From JALORV01 sp963703945 (GTDB lineage Bacteria; Pseudomonadota; Gammaproteobacteria; Burkholderiales; Burkholderiaceae_F): a stretch of DNA of 64,000 bases. Position numbers and translations under genes: made by a program. Under the pieces are notes generated by a model. That model did not search any database and was not told where the DNA came from. It was given only the letters and a program-made list of their open reading frames with translations. Shown here one piece after another: positions 45,239 to 55,139 of the stretch. Each line of letters begins with the position of its first letter. Position 1 is the stretch's first letter. The DNA lies in the NCBI GenBank assembly GCA_963703945.1, contig CAVPGM010000020.1, positions 62,001 to 126,000 of the forward strand, in the 5' to 3' direction.

Positions 45239-46981
45239 CTATTTCTGCACCAGGTATTCCGGAGCGATCATCGTCAGGTAGATCGCGAGCTGGGTCCGGT
45301 TCTGCCGCGCGTTGGTTGCCGCCACGGGTATCGCGTTGACCGCGTCGCGGATCGACGTCACGGTTGCCGATGACAGTGAATTTGCGGCAAGCAGCAGGTT
45401 GATGCGGGCGACCAGCGCGTCGGCGTTGTCGGCCAGCGCGTAGATCGGCGTGTAATCGGCTCTGACATCGCTGCCTGTGCCGACGCCGTTCTGGATAACG
45501 CCCTGCATGAAATTGGCGTACGCCGCGACCGAGATCTCGTGCGTGATCTGGAACTCTGGCGCCACCAGATCAGAGGCCGCGAGCGTTGTGTTGGGCGGCA
45601 CGAAACCCGGCCGGAAGAAATTGAAGACGCTCGGTGCGCGCATCGGAGTCTCCGACAGCTGATTGTCGAGCACACCGATGCGGAAGTTGCCGCTCGCCGA
45701 GGTGGCTCCGAATGCACGCATCCAGGCCGTGAAGCGCAGCGTCGGCTCGCGCAGCTTGCCGCTGGTGGGTGCGGTGCCTGGTGTCACGGCCTCGGCATCG
45801 AACAGCACCGCACGAACCGTTGCCTTGAGGTCGCCACGCACGCCCCTGCCGTTGTCGTTGAAGACAGCCGCGACGCGGCCGACGTAGGCCGGACTCGGGT
45901 TGCTCGTCACCATGTGCTGGATCAGCCGCGTGGCGATGAACGGGCCGACATTCGGATGGTTGGCGAGCGTGTCGAGCGCAGTCTTGAGTGCCTGCGGACC
46001 GGCCGTCCCGGCCGGAACGGTGACGCCCAGGAACTTCTTCTCAAGCGGCGAGTGGTACTGCGCATAGAACTGCATCGGGATCACTCGCCGCATCGGATCG
46101 GACGGATTGTTGCCGGAGAAGCGGCCGTTGACCGGGTCCGGGGTGCCGGTGTTGCCCCAGCCCCAGCCGGTGAACACGTGCGCCAACCCGCGGATGTCTT
46201 CCATGCCGTACGTATCGACAGGATCGCCGTTGACAAGCTTGGACGTGCCGTCGGTATTAAGCTGGACCAGTCCGATCGAGAAAAGCTGCATGACTTCCCG
46301 CGCGTAGTTTTCGTCCGGTACCCGGCCACCGTCGCCGCGGTTCGCGAGCGATGTCAGGTATTGGCCCATCGCGGGATGCTTGGATACCTCTTCCAGCAGT
46401 TCGCGGTAATTGCCGAATGCGTGTTTCGACAGCGTGTCCAGATAGGACGCCAGCGAGTGGGGCGCCGTCTGCAATGTGGCGTCTGCGGCGGAGGTCACGA
46501 AGATCTGCGACAGCGCATAGGTGACCCGCTGGCGCAGCGGATCGGCACCGGTCACCGCCTGCTTCCAGATGGTCTGGTAGAGCGGGTCGATCGTGACGGT
46601 GACGTCGTCTGGAGTAGGCAGCGGATAGACCGAGAGCACGAAGTCCAGATGCGATGTCCGCGGAATCAGGAACTGCTGCTCGATCCAGTTGCTGTAGCCC
46701 AGGCGCTTGAGGCGATCGATCTCCTCCGTCGTCGCACCGAAGGTCGACTGCGCCAGGAAGCGGACCGCCTGTTCATCGTTGGGCGCAGCGCTGGGTGCGG
46801 CCGTCGGACCCGACGGGGCAAAACCGCCGGGAGGCGGTTCGGGGATCGCGACGGGAGCAGCTCCTGCCGGTGCGGGAGTCGTGCTAGCGCTTCCACCCCC
46901 GCCGCCACAGGCGACCAGCATCAGCGCGGCCACGACCGCAGCCAGTAAGCTTCTGGTCCTGATGACGGAGGCTGAGTTCAT
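45239..46981 (-). CDS. DUF1800 domain-containing lipoprotein
   Basis: This 580-residue protein has a signal peptide ending in the lipobox LMLVAC, a Gly/Ala/Pro linker, and then the DUF1800 domain: RFLAQSTFGATTEEIDRLKR, EYAREVMQLFS-like NYAREVMQLFSIGLVQLN, VFTGWGWG, RLIQHMVTSNPSPAYVGRVA and VFNFFRPGFVPP. ATG 46981 gives the lipoprotein signal. The stop is 17 bases before the DUF1501 start. The pair is probably exported together, one by Sec and one by Tat. Function unknown. Confidence 0.88.
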   Translation of the reverse strand: MNSASVIRTRSLLAAVVAALMLVACGGGGGSASTTPAPAGAAPVAIPEPPPGGFAPSGPTAAPSAAPNDEQAVRFLAQSTFGATTEEIDRLKRLGYSNWIEQQFLIPRTSHLDFVLSVYPLPTPDDVTVTIDPLYQTIWKQAVTGADPLRQRVTYALSQIFVTSAADATLQTAPHSLASYLDTLSKHAFGNYRELLEEVSKHPAMGQYLTSLANRGDGGRVPDENYAREVMQLFSIGLVQLNTDGTSKLVNGDPVDTYGMEDIRGLAHVFTGWGWGNTGTPDPVNGRFSGNNPSDPMRRVIPMQFYAQYHSPLEKKFLGVTVPAGTAGPQALKTALDTLANHPNVGPFIATRLIQHMVTSNPSPAYVGRVAAVFNDNGRGVRGDLKATVRAVLFDAEAVTPGTAPTSGKLREPTLRFTAWMRAFGATSASGNFRIGVLDNQLSETPMRAPSVFNFFRPGFVPPNTTLAASDLVAPEFQITHEISVAAYANFMQGVIQNGVGTGSDVRADYTPIYALADNADALVARINLLLAANSLSSATVTSIRDAVNAIPVAATNARQNRTQLAIYLTMIAPEYLVQK

Positions 46982-47135
46982 TACGGATCCCGGGCGGTTT
47001 ACGAAAGCCAGCGCAAGCCGCATGCTCCATCGAAGCATCGGCCGCTGCGCTTTCAGGCTACTGAGCCGCTGCAGGACGGTCTATCGAGCGAATGAACTAG
47101 CCTCGCGACCCGTCGCCGTGATGGAGGCCAAGCCC

Positions 47136-48561
47136 GTGCGTGGATCGTGGATGTCGCGCGCCCCGTCAGTCATCGCGCTCGTGGGGTTGCTGGCGGCGCC
47201 CGCATGGGGCCAGTCGCCGCGCCCGTCGCTTCCCGAGAGCGTCGCCACTGCATTGAAGGCGGCCGGTGTGCCGGCGACAGCCATCGGCGTCAGTGTCGTG
47301 CCACTTACGGGCAACGGACTTTCGCTCGCGCACAACGACAACCTGCCGATGAACCCGGCTTCGACCATGAAGCTGGTCACCACACTGGCAGGACTCGAAC
47401 TGCTCGGACCGCAGTACGTCTGGCGCACCGAGGCGCTGGCGGTCGCGCCGGTGACGAACGGCGCGCTCGATGGTGACCTATACCTGCGGGGTACAGGCGA
47501 TCCGCGACTGGTGATCGAACATCTGTGGCTGCTGGTGCAGCGGCTGCGCGGTATCGGCCTCGCCGAAATCCGCGGCGATTTGGTGCTCGACCGTACGGCA
47601 TTCGAGCCGGTTGCGCACGACCCCGGCGCGTTCGACGGTGAACTGCTGCGCCCGTATAACGCCGGGCCAGACGCGCTGCTGCTCAACTACAAGAGCGTCA
47701 GTTTCCACTTCGTGCCCGATGCGGATCCCCGACAGGTGCGCATCTACACAGTACCGCGACTGGCTGGCATGACAGTGCCGGCCACCGTGCGCGCGGTCGA
47801 GGGCCCATGCGGCGACTGGCGCGCCCGCCTTGCCGGCGACTTCAACGATCCGATGCGGCCGCAGTTCCGCGGCTCTTTTCCCGTGGCGTGCGGCGACCGC
47901 GTCTGGCATGTCAGCCTGTTGAATGCCACCCAATACTTCGACGCCGTGTTCCGCTCGCTGTGGCACGGCCAGCGGCGGCACCTGGCGCGGCCGTGCGCGC
48001 GACGGCACCGCTCCTGCGGATGCCCGGCGCCTCGCCCAGCACGAATCCGAACCGCTCGCGGACGTCATCCGCAACATCAACAAGTACAGCAACAACGTGA
48101 TGGCACGCCAGCTCTTTCTCACGCTGGGTGCCGAAGGTACCAAGCTGCCCGCAAGCATGGAACGTGCGCAGCGTGTGGTCGGCGACTGGCTGCAATCGAA
48201 AGGACTCGATAGCCGCGAGTACGTGCTCGAAAACGGTGCCGGACTGTCGCGAGTCGAGCGACTGACGGCCGCGGGGTTGTCCCGCCTTCTCACCGGTGCC
48301 TTCGCCACGCCGCTGATGCCCGAGTACGTTTCGTCCCTGCCACTGGTCGGTGTCGACGGAACGATGAGAAAGCGCATCGGCGCGGCTGGCTCCGCACACA
48401 TCAAGACGGGATTGCTGTCCGACAGCCGCGCCATTGCCGGCTATGTTCTGGCTGCCAGCGGCCGACGCTATGCCGTCGTCGCCTTCATCAATCATCCGAA
48501 TGCCGCGGCCTCGCAGGCGGCACTGGACGATCTGCTGAATTGGGTCTATGTCAACGGTTGA
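47136..48561 (+). CDS. dacB: D-alanyl-D-alanine carboxypeptidase/endopeptidase DacB (one frameshift)
   Basis: DacB (PBP4 type, peptidase S13) trims peptidoglycan in the periplasm. After a signal peptide (APSVIALVGLLAAPAWG) the penicillin-binding motifs are visible: SxxK in NPASTMKLVTTL, SxN in NKYSNNVMARQL and KTG in HIKTGLLSD. A +1 frameshift near 47968 separates FRSLWHG from SGGTW...GTAPADARRL. Both sides are conserved, so I read one gene. GTG 47136 is chosen because GGAGG at 47123-47127 fits it; ATG 47151 is an alternative. Confidence 0.87.
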
Positions 48562-48616
48562 GGTTCACCCGCACCATCTCCGAGGCTGGGAGCGGAAGTT
48601 CACCGAAGGAGCAAGC

Positions 48617-48934
48617 ATGGAAAATGTGACGAAAGAAAACGTGACGAAGCAAAAACTGATGACCGATGTGAATGCGGTCCTGGCCGACGCAGAAGAACTG
48701 CTGCACCAGGCCACAAAGGCCAGCGGCGAACAGGCCGCCGAGTTGCGTCGGCGCGCGCAATCCGCGATCTCGAATGCGAAGGCCCGACTCGGCGACGCCG
48801 AGCATCGCGTAGTCGAGCAGGCGAAGACTGCGGCGAAAGTGACTGACACCTGGGTTCATGACCATCCGTGGTCCGCGGTCGGCATCGCTGCCGGCATCGG
48901 CCTGCTGCTGGGCCTGGTGATCAACCGTCGCTGA
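48617..48934 (+). CDS. DUF883 (ElaB/YqjD) membrane-anchored protein
   Basis: This 105-residue protein has a long amphipathic N-terminal helix (KLMTDVNAVLADAEELLHQA and alanine-rich repeats) and one C-terminal membrane segment, WSAVGIAAGIGLLLGLVI, with an HPW motif before it, ending in RR. This is the ElaB/YqjD layout, in which tail-anchored proteins bind ribosomes at the inner membrane in stationary phase. ATG 48617 follows AAGGAG. It opens a YqjD-YqjE-YqjK-like trio. Confidence 0.88.
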   Translation: MENVTKENVTKQKLMTDVNAVLADAEELLHQATKASGEQAAELRRRAQSAISNAKARLGDAEHRVVEQAKTAAKVTDTWVHDHPWSAVGIAAGIGLLLGLVINRR

Positions 48935-48958
48935 TCCGATCAGGATCCGGAAGCGCCG

Positions 48959-49363
48959 ATGACGGGCAGCGCCGAGCCGTGGACCGCGTCATTGCGGAAG
49001 ATCTACGCACTCGTACTGACGTCGCTGGTCACTCGCGGCGAACTGGCTTCGTTCGAACTGGCTGAAGCGCGCGACAGGTACATCCGCTGGTTGGCGCTCG
49101 CAGTCGTCGCCGCCGTCCTGCTGCTGGCTGCGCTGCTGTCGCTGTCGTTGTGGGTCGCTGCAATCTTCTGGGACGGCCCGCGTGGACTCGCACTGGGCCT
49201 GCTGACTGCGTTCTACGCAGCGGCTGCGCTCGGAATCGTTCGTGCGGTGCGTAGGGGCATGGCGGCCGCGCCGCCGCTGCTTGCGCAGACGCGCGCCGAA
49301 TTGCAGAAGGACCGGGCCGCGCTGCAGGGGCACCTCATCGAGTCGGGCGATGACAGCGGCTGA
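48959..49363 (+). CDS. phage holin family / YqjE-like membrane protein
   Basis: This 134-residue protein has a short amphipathic N-terminus (LVTRGELASFELAEARDR), two membrane segments (LALAVVAAVLLLAALLSLSL and LALGLLTAFYAAAALGIV) and a basic cytoplasmic tail. This is the YqjE (Phage_holin_3_6) pattern. It lies 24 bases after the DUF883 gene and overlaps the next gene by 14 bases. Function unknown; probably inner membrane. Confidence 0.82.
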   Translation: MTGSAEPWTASLRKIYALVLTSLVTRGELASFELAEARDRYIRWLALAVVAAVLLLAALLSLSLWVAAIFWDGPRGLALGLLTAFYAAAALGIVRAVRRGMAAAPPLLAQTRAELQKDRAALQGHLIESGDDSG

Positions 49364-49760
49364 TCGCGAGTTGCACGAACTCCGGCGCGATTTGCTCCTG
49401 ACCCGTGCTGCGGCGGAGCGTGCCCAGCTCGCACATCAGATCGACCGGTTGAGGACCCGCGCGGCCGGTAGGCGTAGCGTTGCAGGGTTCGCGCTGCGCG
49501 CAATCCTCCGGGCGCGCCGCTCCGCGCCGCTGGGCCTTCTGCTCACCGTACTTCGCTTCGCACGTCGCCAACCCTGGCTGGTCTCGGCCGTGGTCGCGGG
49601 CGCGGCCCGCCTACGTCGCGCCCGCGCGTTGCGATGGCTGCTGCTCGCCGGCGCGATCGCCGGCGCAGCCTGGTGGCTGCGCCGGCGGATACAGACGAGC
49701 GCGAATGGAACGGACACGCCGCCAGTCGCGGATACCGAGACCGTCGGAGAAATTCAGTAG
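49350..49760 (+). CDS. YqjK-like hypothetical membrane protein
   Basis: This 136-residue protein starts at ATG 49350 inside the end of the YqjE-like gene. A charged N-terminal helix (LHELRRDLLLTRAAAERAQL) is followed by hydrophobic segments (LGLLLTVLRF and ARALRWLLLAGAIAGAAWWL) in a very arginine-rich background. Its position as third gene after YqjD and YqjE suggests the YqjK role, but sequence conservation is low. It ends in an acidic tail. Confidence 0.65.
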   Translation: MTAADRELHELRRDLLLTRAAAERAQLAHQIDRLRTRAAGRRSVAGFALRAILRARRSAPLGLLLTVLRFARRQPWLVSAVVAGAARLRRARALRWLLLAGAIAGAAWWLRRRIQTSANGTDTPPVADTETVGEIQ

Positions 49761-49815
49761 CGTCGGCCTCGGCTTCCGAGCGGCACCTGCTTAGAATCCG
49801 GGCTGGAGACGCGGG

Positions 49816-50649
49816 ATGAATACCTCTGTCAAAGGCTTCGTCGGGAAGCTCGCGGCGCGATGGCGCAGCGCTGACACCCTGCTGTGCGTAGGTCTGGATC
49901 CGGATCCCGTCCGATTTCCCGCGCATCTGCGCGAGGCGAGTGACGCGATATTCAGCTTCTGTCGCGACATCGTTGATGCCACCGGTGACCTGGTCTGTGC
50001 ATTCAAGCCGCAGATCGCCTATTTCGCCTCGGCTCGCGCGGAGTCGCAACTCGAGGAACTGATCGATCACATCCGTCGCAGGCACCCCGCGGTGCCGGTG
50101 ATCCTCGACGCGAAGCGCGGCGACATCGGCGCGACTGCCGAACACTACGCGCGCGAGGCGTTCGAGCGATACGGCGCCGACGCGGTCACGCTGTCGCCTT
50201 ACATGGGGTACGACTCCATCCTTCCGTTTCTCGCGTACGCGGACCGCGGCGCGTTCCTGTTGTGCAGGACCAGCAATCCCGGAGGATCCGATCTGCAGAT
50301 ACTCGACGCGGGGGGCGTGCCGCTCTATCAGCGCGTCGCGCGCCTGGTTGCCGAAGAATGGAACGCCCAGGGTCAGCTCGGCCTGGTCGTCGGCGCGACC
50401 TACCCGGCCGAACTCGCTGCTGTGCGGTTGCTGGTGGGCGGGCTGCCGCTGCTGGTGCCGGGCATCGGCACGCAGGGCGGTGACATCGCTGCGACCGTCG
50501 CAGCAGGGCAGTCGGCGGACGGCGTCGGCATGGTCGTCAATTCGTCACGCGCGATTCTGTACGCCGGCAGCGGCGAGGATTTCGCCGAGCGCGCACGCGC
50601 CACCGCGCTGGCCACGCGCGACGAGATCAATCGCCATCGCCGCCGCTAG
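49816..50649 (+). CDS. pyrF: orotidine 5'-phosphate decarboxylase (type 2)
   Basis: PyrF forms UMP from OMP. The 277-residue protein belongs to the longer group II enzymes: LLCVGLDPDPVRFP, the catalytic VILDAKRGDIGATAEHYA (Asp-Lys-Asp), TLSPYMGYDSILPF, FLLCRTSNPGG and VPGIGTQGGDI. ATG 49816 is conserved. The 3' end overlaps the convergent CorC-like gene by four bases. In related betaproteobacteria pyrF is commonly close to the pncC-pgpA-thiL genes, as here. Confidence 0.95.
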   Translation: MNTSVKGFVGKLAARWRSADTLLCVGLDPDPVRFPAHLREASDAIFSFCRDIVDATGDLVCAFKPQIAYFASARAESQLEELIDHIRRRHPAVPVILDAKRGDIGATAEHYAREAFERYGADAVTLSPYMGYDSILPFLAYADRGAFLLCRTSNPGGSDLQILDAGGVPLYQRVARLVAEEWNAQGQLGLVVGATYPAELAAVRLLVGGLPLLVPGIGTQGGDIAATVAAGQSADGVGMVVNSSRAILYAGSGEDFAERARATALATRDEINRHRRR

Positions 50650-51977
50650 CGGCCGGCGGTTTCCGATGCGGCCGCGTTGCGGTCGCTGTCGGCCGGCACC
50701 GTGAGAGTGGCCAGCACCTTGTCGATGCGGTGCTTGTCCATGTCGACGATCTCGAAGCGCCAGCCGTGCCACTCGACGATGTCCCCGGTCGCCGGCACCC
50801 GCCCGAGCAGCAGCATCACCATGCCCGACAGCGTGTTGTAGCGTCCGAGCTCCTCTTCCGGCGCGGCACCGAAGTTCAGTCGATCCTTGAGTTCCGGGAT
50901 CGGTATCAGGCCGTCCAGCAGCCATGAGCCGTCGGCGCGTTGCACGGCCCAGGCATCCTCGGTGCGCTGCGGCTTGAATTCACCGGCGATCGCCTCGAAC
51001 AGGTCCTGCGATGTCACAAGACCCTGGATCTCTCCGTACTCGTCGACCACCAGCGCCATATGACCGGCACTCGATCGGAAGTTCTCCAGCAGTTCCATGC
51101 CGGTCAGCGACTCGGGCACATACACCGGCGCCTCGGCTGCGCGTTCGAGGTTCAGCACCTCGCCGCGAATCGCCTGTTGCAGCAGGCGGCGCGCGCTGGC
51201 GATGCCCACCACGTCGCGCAGGCCGCCGCGGCAGACCGGAAAGCGCGAGTGCTCGATGTCGAGCACTTGCTTGAGGTTGTCCTCCAGCGAATCCTCCAGA
51301 TCAAGATAGACGATCTCCGAGCGCGGCGTCATCAGCGAGGCGATCTGGCGGTCGTCGAGCCGGAACACGTTGCGCACCATCGCGCGCTCCTGTTCGTCGA
51401 TTACTCCGGTCTCGGACCCTTCCTGGATCAGCGCGTGGATCTCTTCCTCGGTCACCGCAGCCGCGCTGGTGCGGGCGCCGATCATCCGCAGCAGCACATC
51501 GGTCGAGCCCGAGAGCAGCCGGACGAAAGGCTTGGCGGCCATAGACAGCCAGGCGATCGGTCGCGCGACGCGCCGCGCGATCGCTTCGGCCGAGATCTGT
51601 CCGAGCCGCTTCGGGACCAGTTCTCCCAGCACAACCGAAAAGTAGGTGACGACCACGACGACCAGCGCGGTGGCTCCGAGTCGGGCGCCCTTGGCTTCGG
51701 CCCCGAGTTCGATCAGCCAGTCGGCCAGCGGGGCGGCGAATGCGGCTTCGCCGACGATCCCGCTGAGGATGCCGACCGATGTGATGCCGACCTGGATCGT
51801 CGAGAGGAATCGCGTCGGCTCGTCGTTGAGCGCGAGCGCCGCGGCAGCCCCGGCATCGCCCTGCTCCACCATCGCCTGCAGGCGGGCGCGGCGGGCAGTC
51901 ACCAACGCGATTTCGGACATCGAGAAGACCCCATTGAGCAGGATCAGCGCGAACAGCAGCAGAGCTTCAGTAGGCAT
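50646..51977 (-). CDS. hemolysin family protein (CNNM-CBS-CorC/HlyC)
   Basis: This 443-residue membrane protein has an N-terminal DUF21/CNNM transmembrane domain (ALLLFALILLNGVFSMSEIA to about residue 190), two CBS domains (MTPRSEIVYLDLEDSLEDN and PVYVPESLTGMELLENF) and the C-terminal CorC_HlyC domain (YNTLSGMVMLLLGRVP). It is related to proteins implicated in Mg2+/Co2+ efflux; the name hemolysin is historic. ATG 51977 is used. It is intact in a region with many frameshifts. Confidence 0.9.
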   Translation of the reverse strand: MPTEALLLFALILLNGVFSMSEIALVTARRARLQAMVEQGDAGAAAALALNDEPTRFLSTIQVGITSVGILSGIVGEAAFAAPLADWLIELGAEAKGARLGATALVVVVVTYFSVVLGELVPKRLGQISAEAIARRVARPIAWLSMAAKPFVRLLSGSTDVLLRMIGARTSAAAVTEEEIHALIQEGSETGVIDEQERAMVRNVFRLDDRQIASLMTPRSEIVYLDLEDSLEDNLKQVLDIEHSRFPVCRGGLRDVVGIASARRLLQQAIRGEVLNLERAAEAPVYVPESLTGMELLENFRSSAGHMALVVDEYGEIQGLVTSQDLFEAIAGEFKPQRTEDAWAVQRADGSWLLDGLIPIPELKDRLNFGAAPEEELGRYNTLSGMVMLLLGRVPATGDIVEWHGWRFEIVDMDKHRIDKVLATLTVPADSDRNAAASETAGR

Positions 51978-52085
51978 GGTCGGCCGTCGGGGAAGTGGCG
52001 GGGCAGGCTGACACCGGGCCAACGCCGGCGGCAGCAGAAAGAGATCGGAGCGGGCACGCAGTGCGCATCGTGGTCGGGCACCGCA

Positions 52086-52973
52086 TCAGGCTTCGACGAA
52101 GAACGTGCACATTTCCTCGAGCAGCCGTTCCGGAAGCTCTTCCGCAATGTAATGTCCGCCGGGCAGCGCTGAACCGGAGACCGGTCCAGCGCACCGGTCG
52201 CGCCAGTCGTCCAGTGGCTGGAATAGCCGGTGCACGACGCCGCGCTCACCCCACAGGACGTGCAGCGGGCAGTCGATTCGGCGATCCAGGTCGGCGCGAT
52301 CGTGCTCCAGGTCAACGCTTGCGGCGGCCCGGTAATCCTCGCACATCGCATGTATCGCTTCTGGCGTGAAGCAACGCTCGTATTCCGCCAGTGCCCGGGG
52401 GTCGAACAGTCCCGTCCCGACCGAGCCCCACGCACCGAGCTTGGTTCGCAGGAAGAGCGCCGGGTCGCCGCCGATCAGGGTCTCCGGCAGTGGCGCCGGC
52501 TGGATCAGGAAGAACCAGTGGTAGTACAGCCGCGCGAACTCCATCGTGGTGTGCTGGTACATCGTCAGTGTCGGAGAGATGTCGAGCACCATCAGACGCG
52601 CCACCCGCTGCGGATGATCCAGCGCCAGCCGGTGCGCGACGCGTCCGCCGCGGTCGTGACCGCAGACGAAGTAGCGTGCATGACCGAACGATTGCATCAG
52701 TTCGACCATGTCCTGCGCCATCGCGCGTTTGCTGTACGTCGCATGGTCCGGCGCACCGGTCGGTTTGTCCGAATCCCCGTAGCCTCGCAGATCGGGCATC
52801 ACGAGCGCGTAGCGCCGCGCCAGCGGTGCGGCCACCCGATGCCAGATCGCGTGAGACTGCGGAAATCCATGCATCAGCAGCAACGGCGGCCCGTTGCCTC
52901 CGTGACGCACGTTGATCTCGACGCCGTTGGCGCGCCGCCGTTCGAGGACAAAACCGGGGAAGAGGTCGGACAT
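52086..52973 (-). CDS. fluoroacetate dehalogenase-like alpha/beta hydrolase
   Basis: This 295-residue alpha/beta hydrolase has LLLMHGFPQSHAIWHRV, the nucleophile elbow CGHDRGGRVAHRLALD (Asp107 in place of Ser), and the pair H152-W153 in YYHWFFLIQPAPLPETLIGG, which in fluoroacetate dehalogenases forms the halide pocket. MCEDYRAAASVDLEHD and the catalytic His in PGGHYIAEELPE complete the site. With Asp as nucleophile it should be a dehalogenase or epoxide-hydrolase-type enzyme and not an esterase. Start ATG 52973. The open frame continues upstream into pncC in a wrong frame. Confidence 0.82.
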   Translation of the reverse strand: MSDLFPGFVLERRRANGVEINVRHGGNGPPLLLMHGFPQSHAIWHRVAAPLARRYALVMPDLRGYGDSDKPTGAPDHATYSKRAMAQDMVELMQSFGHARYFVCGHDRGGRVAHRLALDHPQRVARLMVLDISPTLTMYQHTTMEFARLYYHWFFLIQPAPLPETLIGGDPALFLRTKLGAWGSVGTGLFDPRALAEYERCFTPEAIHAMCEDYRAAASVDLEHDRADLDRRIDCPLHVLWGERGVVHRLFQPLDDWRDRCAGPVSGSALPGGHYIAEELPERLLEEMCTFFVEA

Positions 52974-53055
52974 GACGTCGCAATCGCTAGTGTGCAGGAA
53001 GTTCTCCGCCGCGCGCACCGCGTGGCGGCCGCGTCGAAGGCGGCCACGGGGCTCG

Positions 53056-53582
53056 CTACACGTCCTGCCTTTGCCTGAGCAGACCGACCAGTGTTTCCAG
53101 CGCCACCAGGATGCTTTGCGTGCGCACGGCGCTGCGATCGCCGTGAAACGCACGCGTATCCGTCTTGACCCACGCGGCCTGCGTCGCATCGCGCCGGATC
53201 GCCCAGGCGAAGCACACGGTGCCGACCGGCTTGGCTGTCGTGCCGCCGTCCGGCCCCGCGATACCCGGTCACGGCCACTGCGACCTGCGCATTGCTCTGC
53301 GTCAGCGCCCCGAGCGCCATCGCGCGTGCGACCGGTTCGCTGACCGCACCGAAGTCGCGCAGGTACGCTGGTGCGACGCCGAGCACCTGCGTCTTCGATT
53401 CGTTTGTGTACGTGATGAAGCCGCGGTCGATACCACTGGCTCGATCCCGGCGCCAGCGTTACTGCGTAGGCGACCCCGCCCGCAGTGCACGACTCTGCGG
53501 TCGCCAGCATCAGATGCTGCGTGCGCAGCGCACGGCCCAATTCGGCGGCAAGCTGGTCGAGTCGATCGGCGGGCGTGCTCAT
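53056..53582 (-). CDS. pncC: nicotinamide-nucleotide amidohydrolase PncC / CinA C-terminal domain (two frameshifts)
   Basis: PncC deamidates NMN to NaMN in pyridine nucleotide recycling. The parts, in order, are LAAELGRALRTQHLMLATAE, SCTAGGVAYAVTLAPGSS, then after a +1 shift near 53430 GVAPAYLRDFGAVSEPVARA and NAQVAVAVTG, and after a second +1 shift near 53262 the IAGPDGG block and the tail. Each is a core CinA/PncC motif, so this is one standard ~165-residue gene. ATG 53582 overlaps the pgpA stop in ATGA. Confidence 0.82.
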
Positions 53583-54132
53583 GCAACCAGCCGCGTCACG
53601 ATGGCCACCGCAATCAACGCATACAACGCCGCCAGCAGGTCATCGGCCATGACGCCCAGACCATTCTTCCAGCGGCCGTCCAGCGCGCGGATCGGCGGCG
53701 GCTTGAGGATGTCGAACAACCGAAAGGCGAGCGACACCCAGCGCCTGCCAGGCGAGTGTTGGAGGCACCATCAGCAGCACGACCCAGATCGCCACGATCT
53801 CGTCGATCACGATGGCGCCGTGATCCGGCCGACCGAGCGCCAATCCGGTGCGGTGTGCACATGCGGTGCCGATGACGAAGGTCACCGCGATGGCGACCGC
53901 CCATCCGGTCGTCGACAGCCAACCATCCAGTGCAACGAACGCCATCCAACCGGCCAGCGTGCCCCAGGTCCCGGGCGCCGGGCCGCAGCAGTCCGCTGCC
54001 GAATCCGAGTGCCACGCCGTGTGCGGGGTGCGACAGCATGAAGCGCCAGTCCGGCTCCGCGCCGCGCACGCCGGGCCCCGGAGTCGATGCCCGGGCCGCG
54101 GGAGCCCACGCCGGAGGAGACGGCTCGTTCAT
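53579..54132 (-). CDS. pgpA: phosphatidylglycerophosphatase A (two frameshifts)
   Basis: PgpA dephosphorylates PGP to phosphatidylglycerol in the inner membrane. MLSHPAHGVALGFGSGLLR opens the domain, then after a +1 shift near 53980 PGTWGTLAGWMAF..., GAIVIDEIVAIWVVLLMVP (the catalytic Asp/Glu region) and, after another +1 shift near 53738, LAFRLFDILKPPPIRALDGR and the final hydrophobic segment. It starts in an ATGA overlap with thiL and ends in one with pncC, so thiL-pgpA-pncC are coupled. Confidence 0.85.
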
Positions 54133-55118
54133 GGTCGGAAATGATCGAACGCGCGGGCAGATGTGTCCACCGCCCGGCCGTCGGCATCGACGACCGTCAG
54201 TCCGGTGCCCGAAACGATCCTTCCGATCCGCGACAGACGGCGACGCCGGCGGCCCGCCCGGCGTCGAGCACCGCTTCGCGGGCGGCGATCGGCGCCGTGA
54301 ACAGCAGCTCATAGTCATCCCCACCGGACAGCACGAAGGCCTTTTGCTGCTCCTCATCCAGGCGCAGTAGTTCTGGCGAGCGAGGGATCGCCGGCCAGTC
54401 GATGCGCGCCGCGACCGAAGACCGCTCCAGGATGTGCCCCAGGTCACCGGCCAGCCCATCCGAAACATCGATGGCGCTGGTGGCGAGTCCGCGCAGGCGT
54501 TCACCGAGTTCGACGCGCGGAACTGGTCTTTCGAGCCGGCCGACGGCCTCCGATGGCGTCGGGAACACCCGGCGGGAGCCTGCCCTGCAGCGAGGCCAGG
54601 CCCAGTGCACCGTCGCCCAGTGTGCCGGAGACCCAGATGTCGTCGTCCGGCGCCGCGCCGGATCGGAGCAGTGCCTGTCCGTGCGGCACCTCGCCCAGCG
54701 CAGTGATCGAAACGGTGACGCCGGCCGGCGAGCGGGTGGTGTCGCCTCCCGCCAGCACGCACCGGTATCGATCGGCCAGCGCATGCAGCCCGCGAGCGAA
54801 GGCAGCGATCCAGTCTTCGTCGGCCCGCGGCAGCGCCAGCGCGAGAAAATGGCAGCGCGGCGTCGCGCCGCACGCAGCCAGGTCGGACAGATTGACGGCC
54901 AGCGCCTTGTGGCCGAGCGATTCGGGGTCGACGTCGGGCAGGAAGTGCACACCTTCGACCAGCATGTCGGTCGTGACGGCCCACTGGAACCCGGAGGCGC
55001 CGTCGATCAGTGCGCAGTCGTCGCCGATGCCCAGGTCGACGCGCGGGCCCGCCACGCCGCGGTCGAAATAGCGGGCGATCAGTTCGAACTCGCCGAGGGG
55101 CTGCACCTGCGCCGGCAT
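54129..55118 (-). CDS. thiL: thiamine-monophosphate kinase (two frameshifts)
   Basis: ThiL makes thiamine diphosphate. GEFELIARYF, LGIGDDCALID, TTDMLVEGVHFLPD, HKALAVNLSDLAACGA and VLAGGDTTRSP are all family hallmarks. A +1 shift lies around 54570; then GRLERPVPRVELGERLRGLA, SAIDVSDGLAGDLGHIL and VLSGGDDYELLFTAP follow. A second +1 shift is near 54230 just before the tail. All motifs remain, so the gene is probably intact in the organism. It lies 21 bases after nusB. Confidence 0.87.
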
Positions 55119-55139
55119 GGCCCGCTGCCCGCCCGCGGC

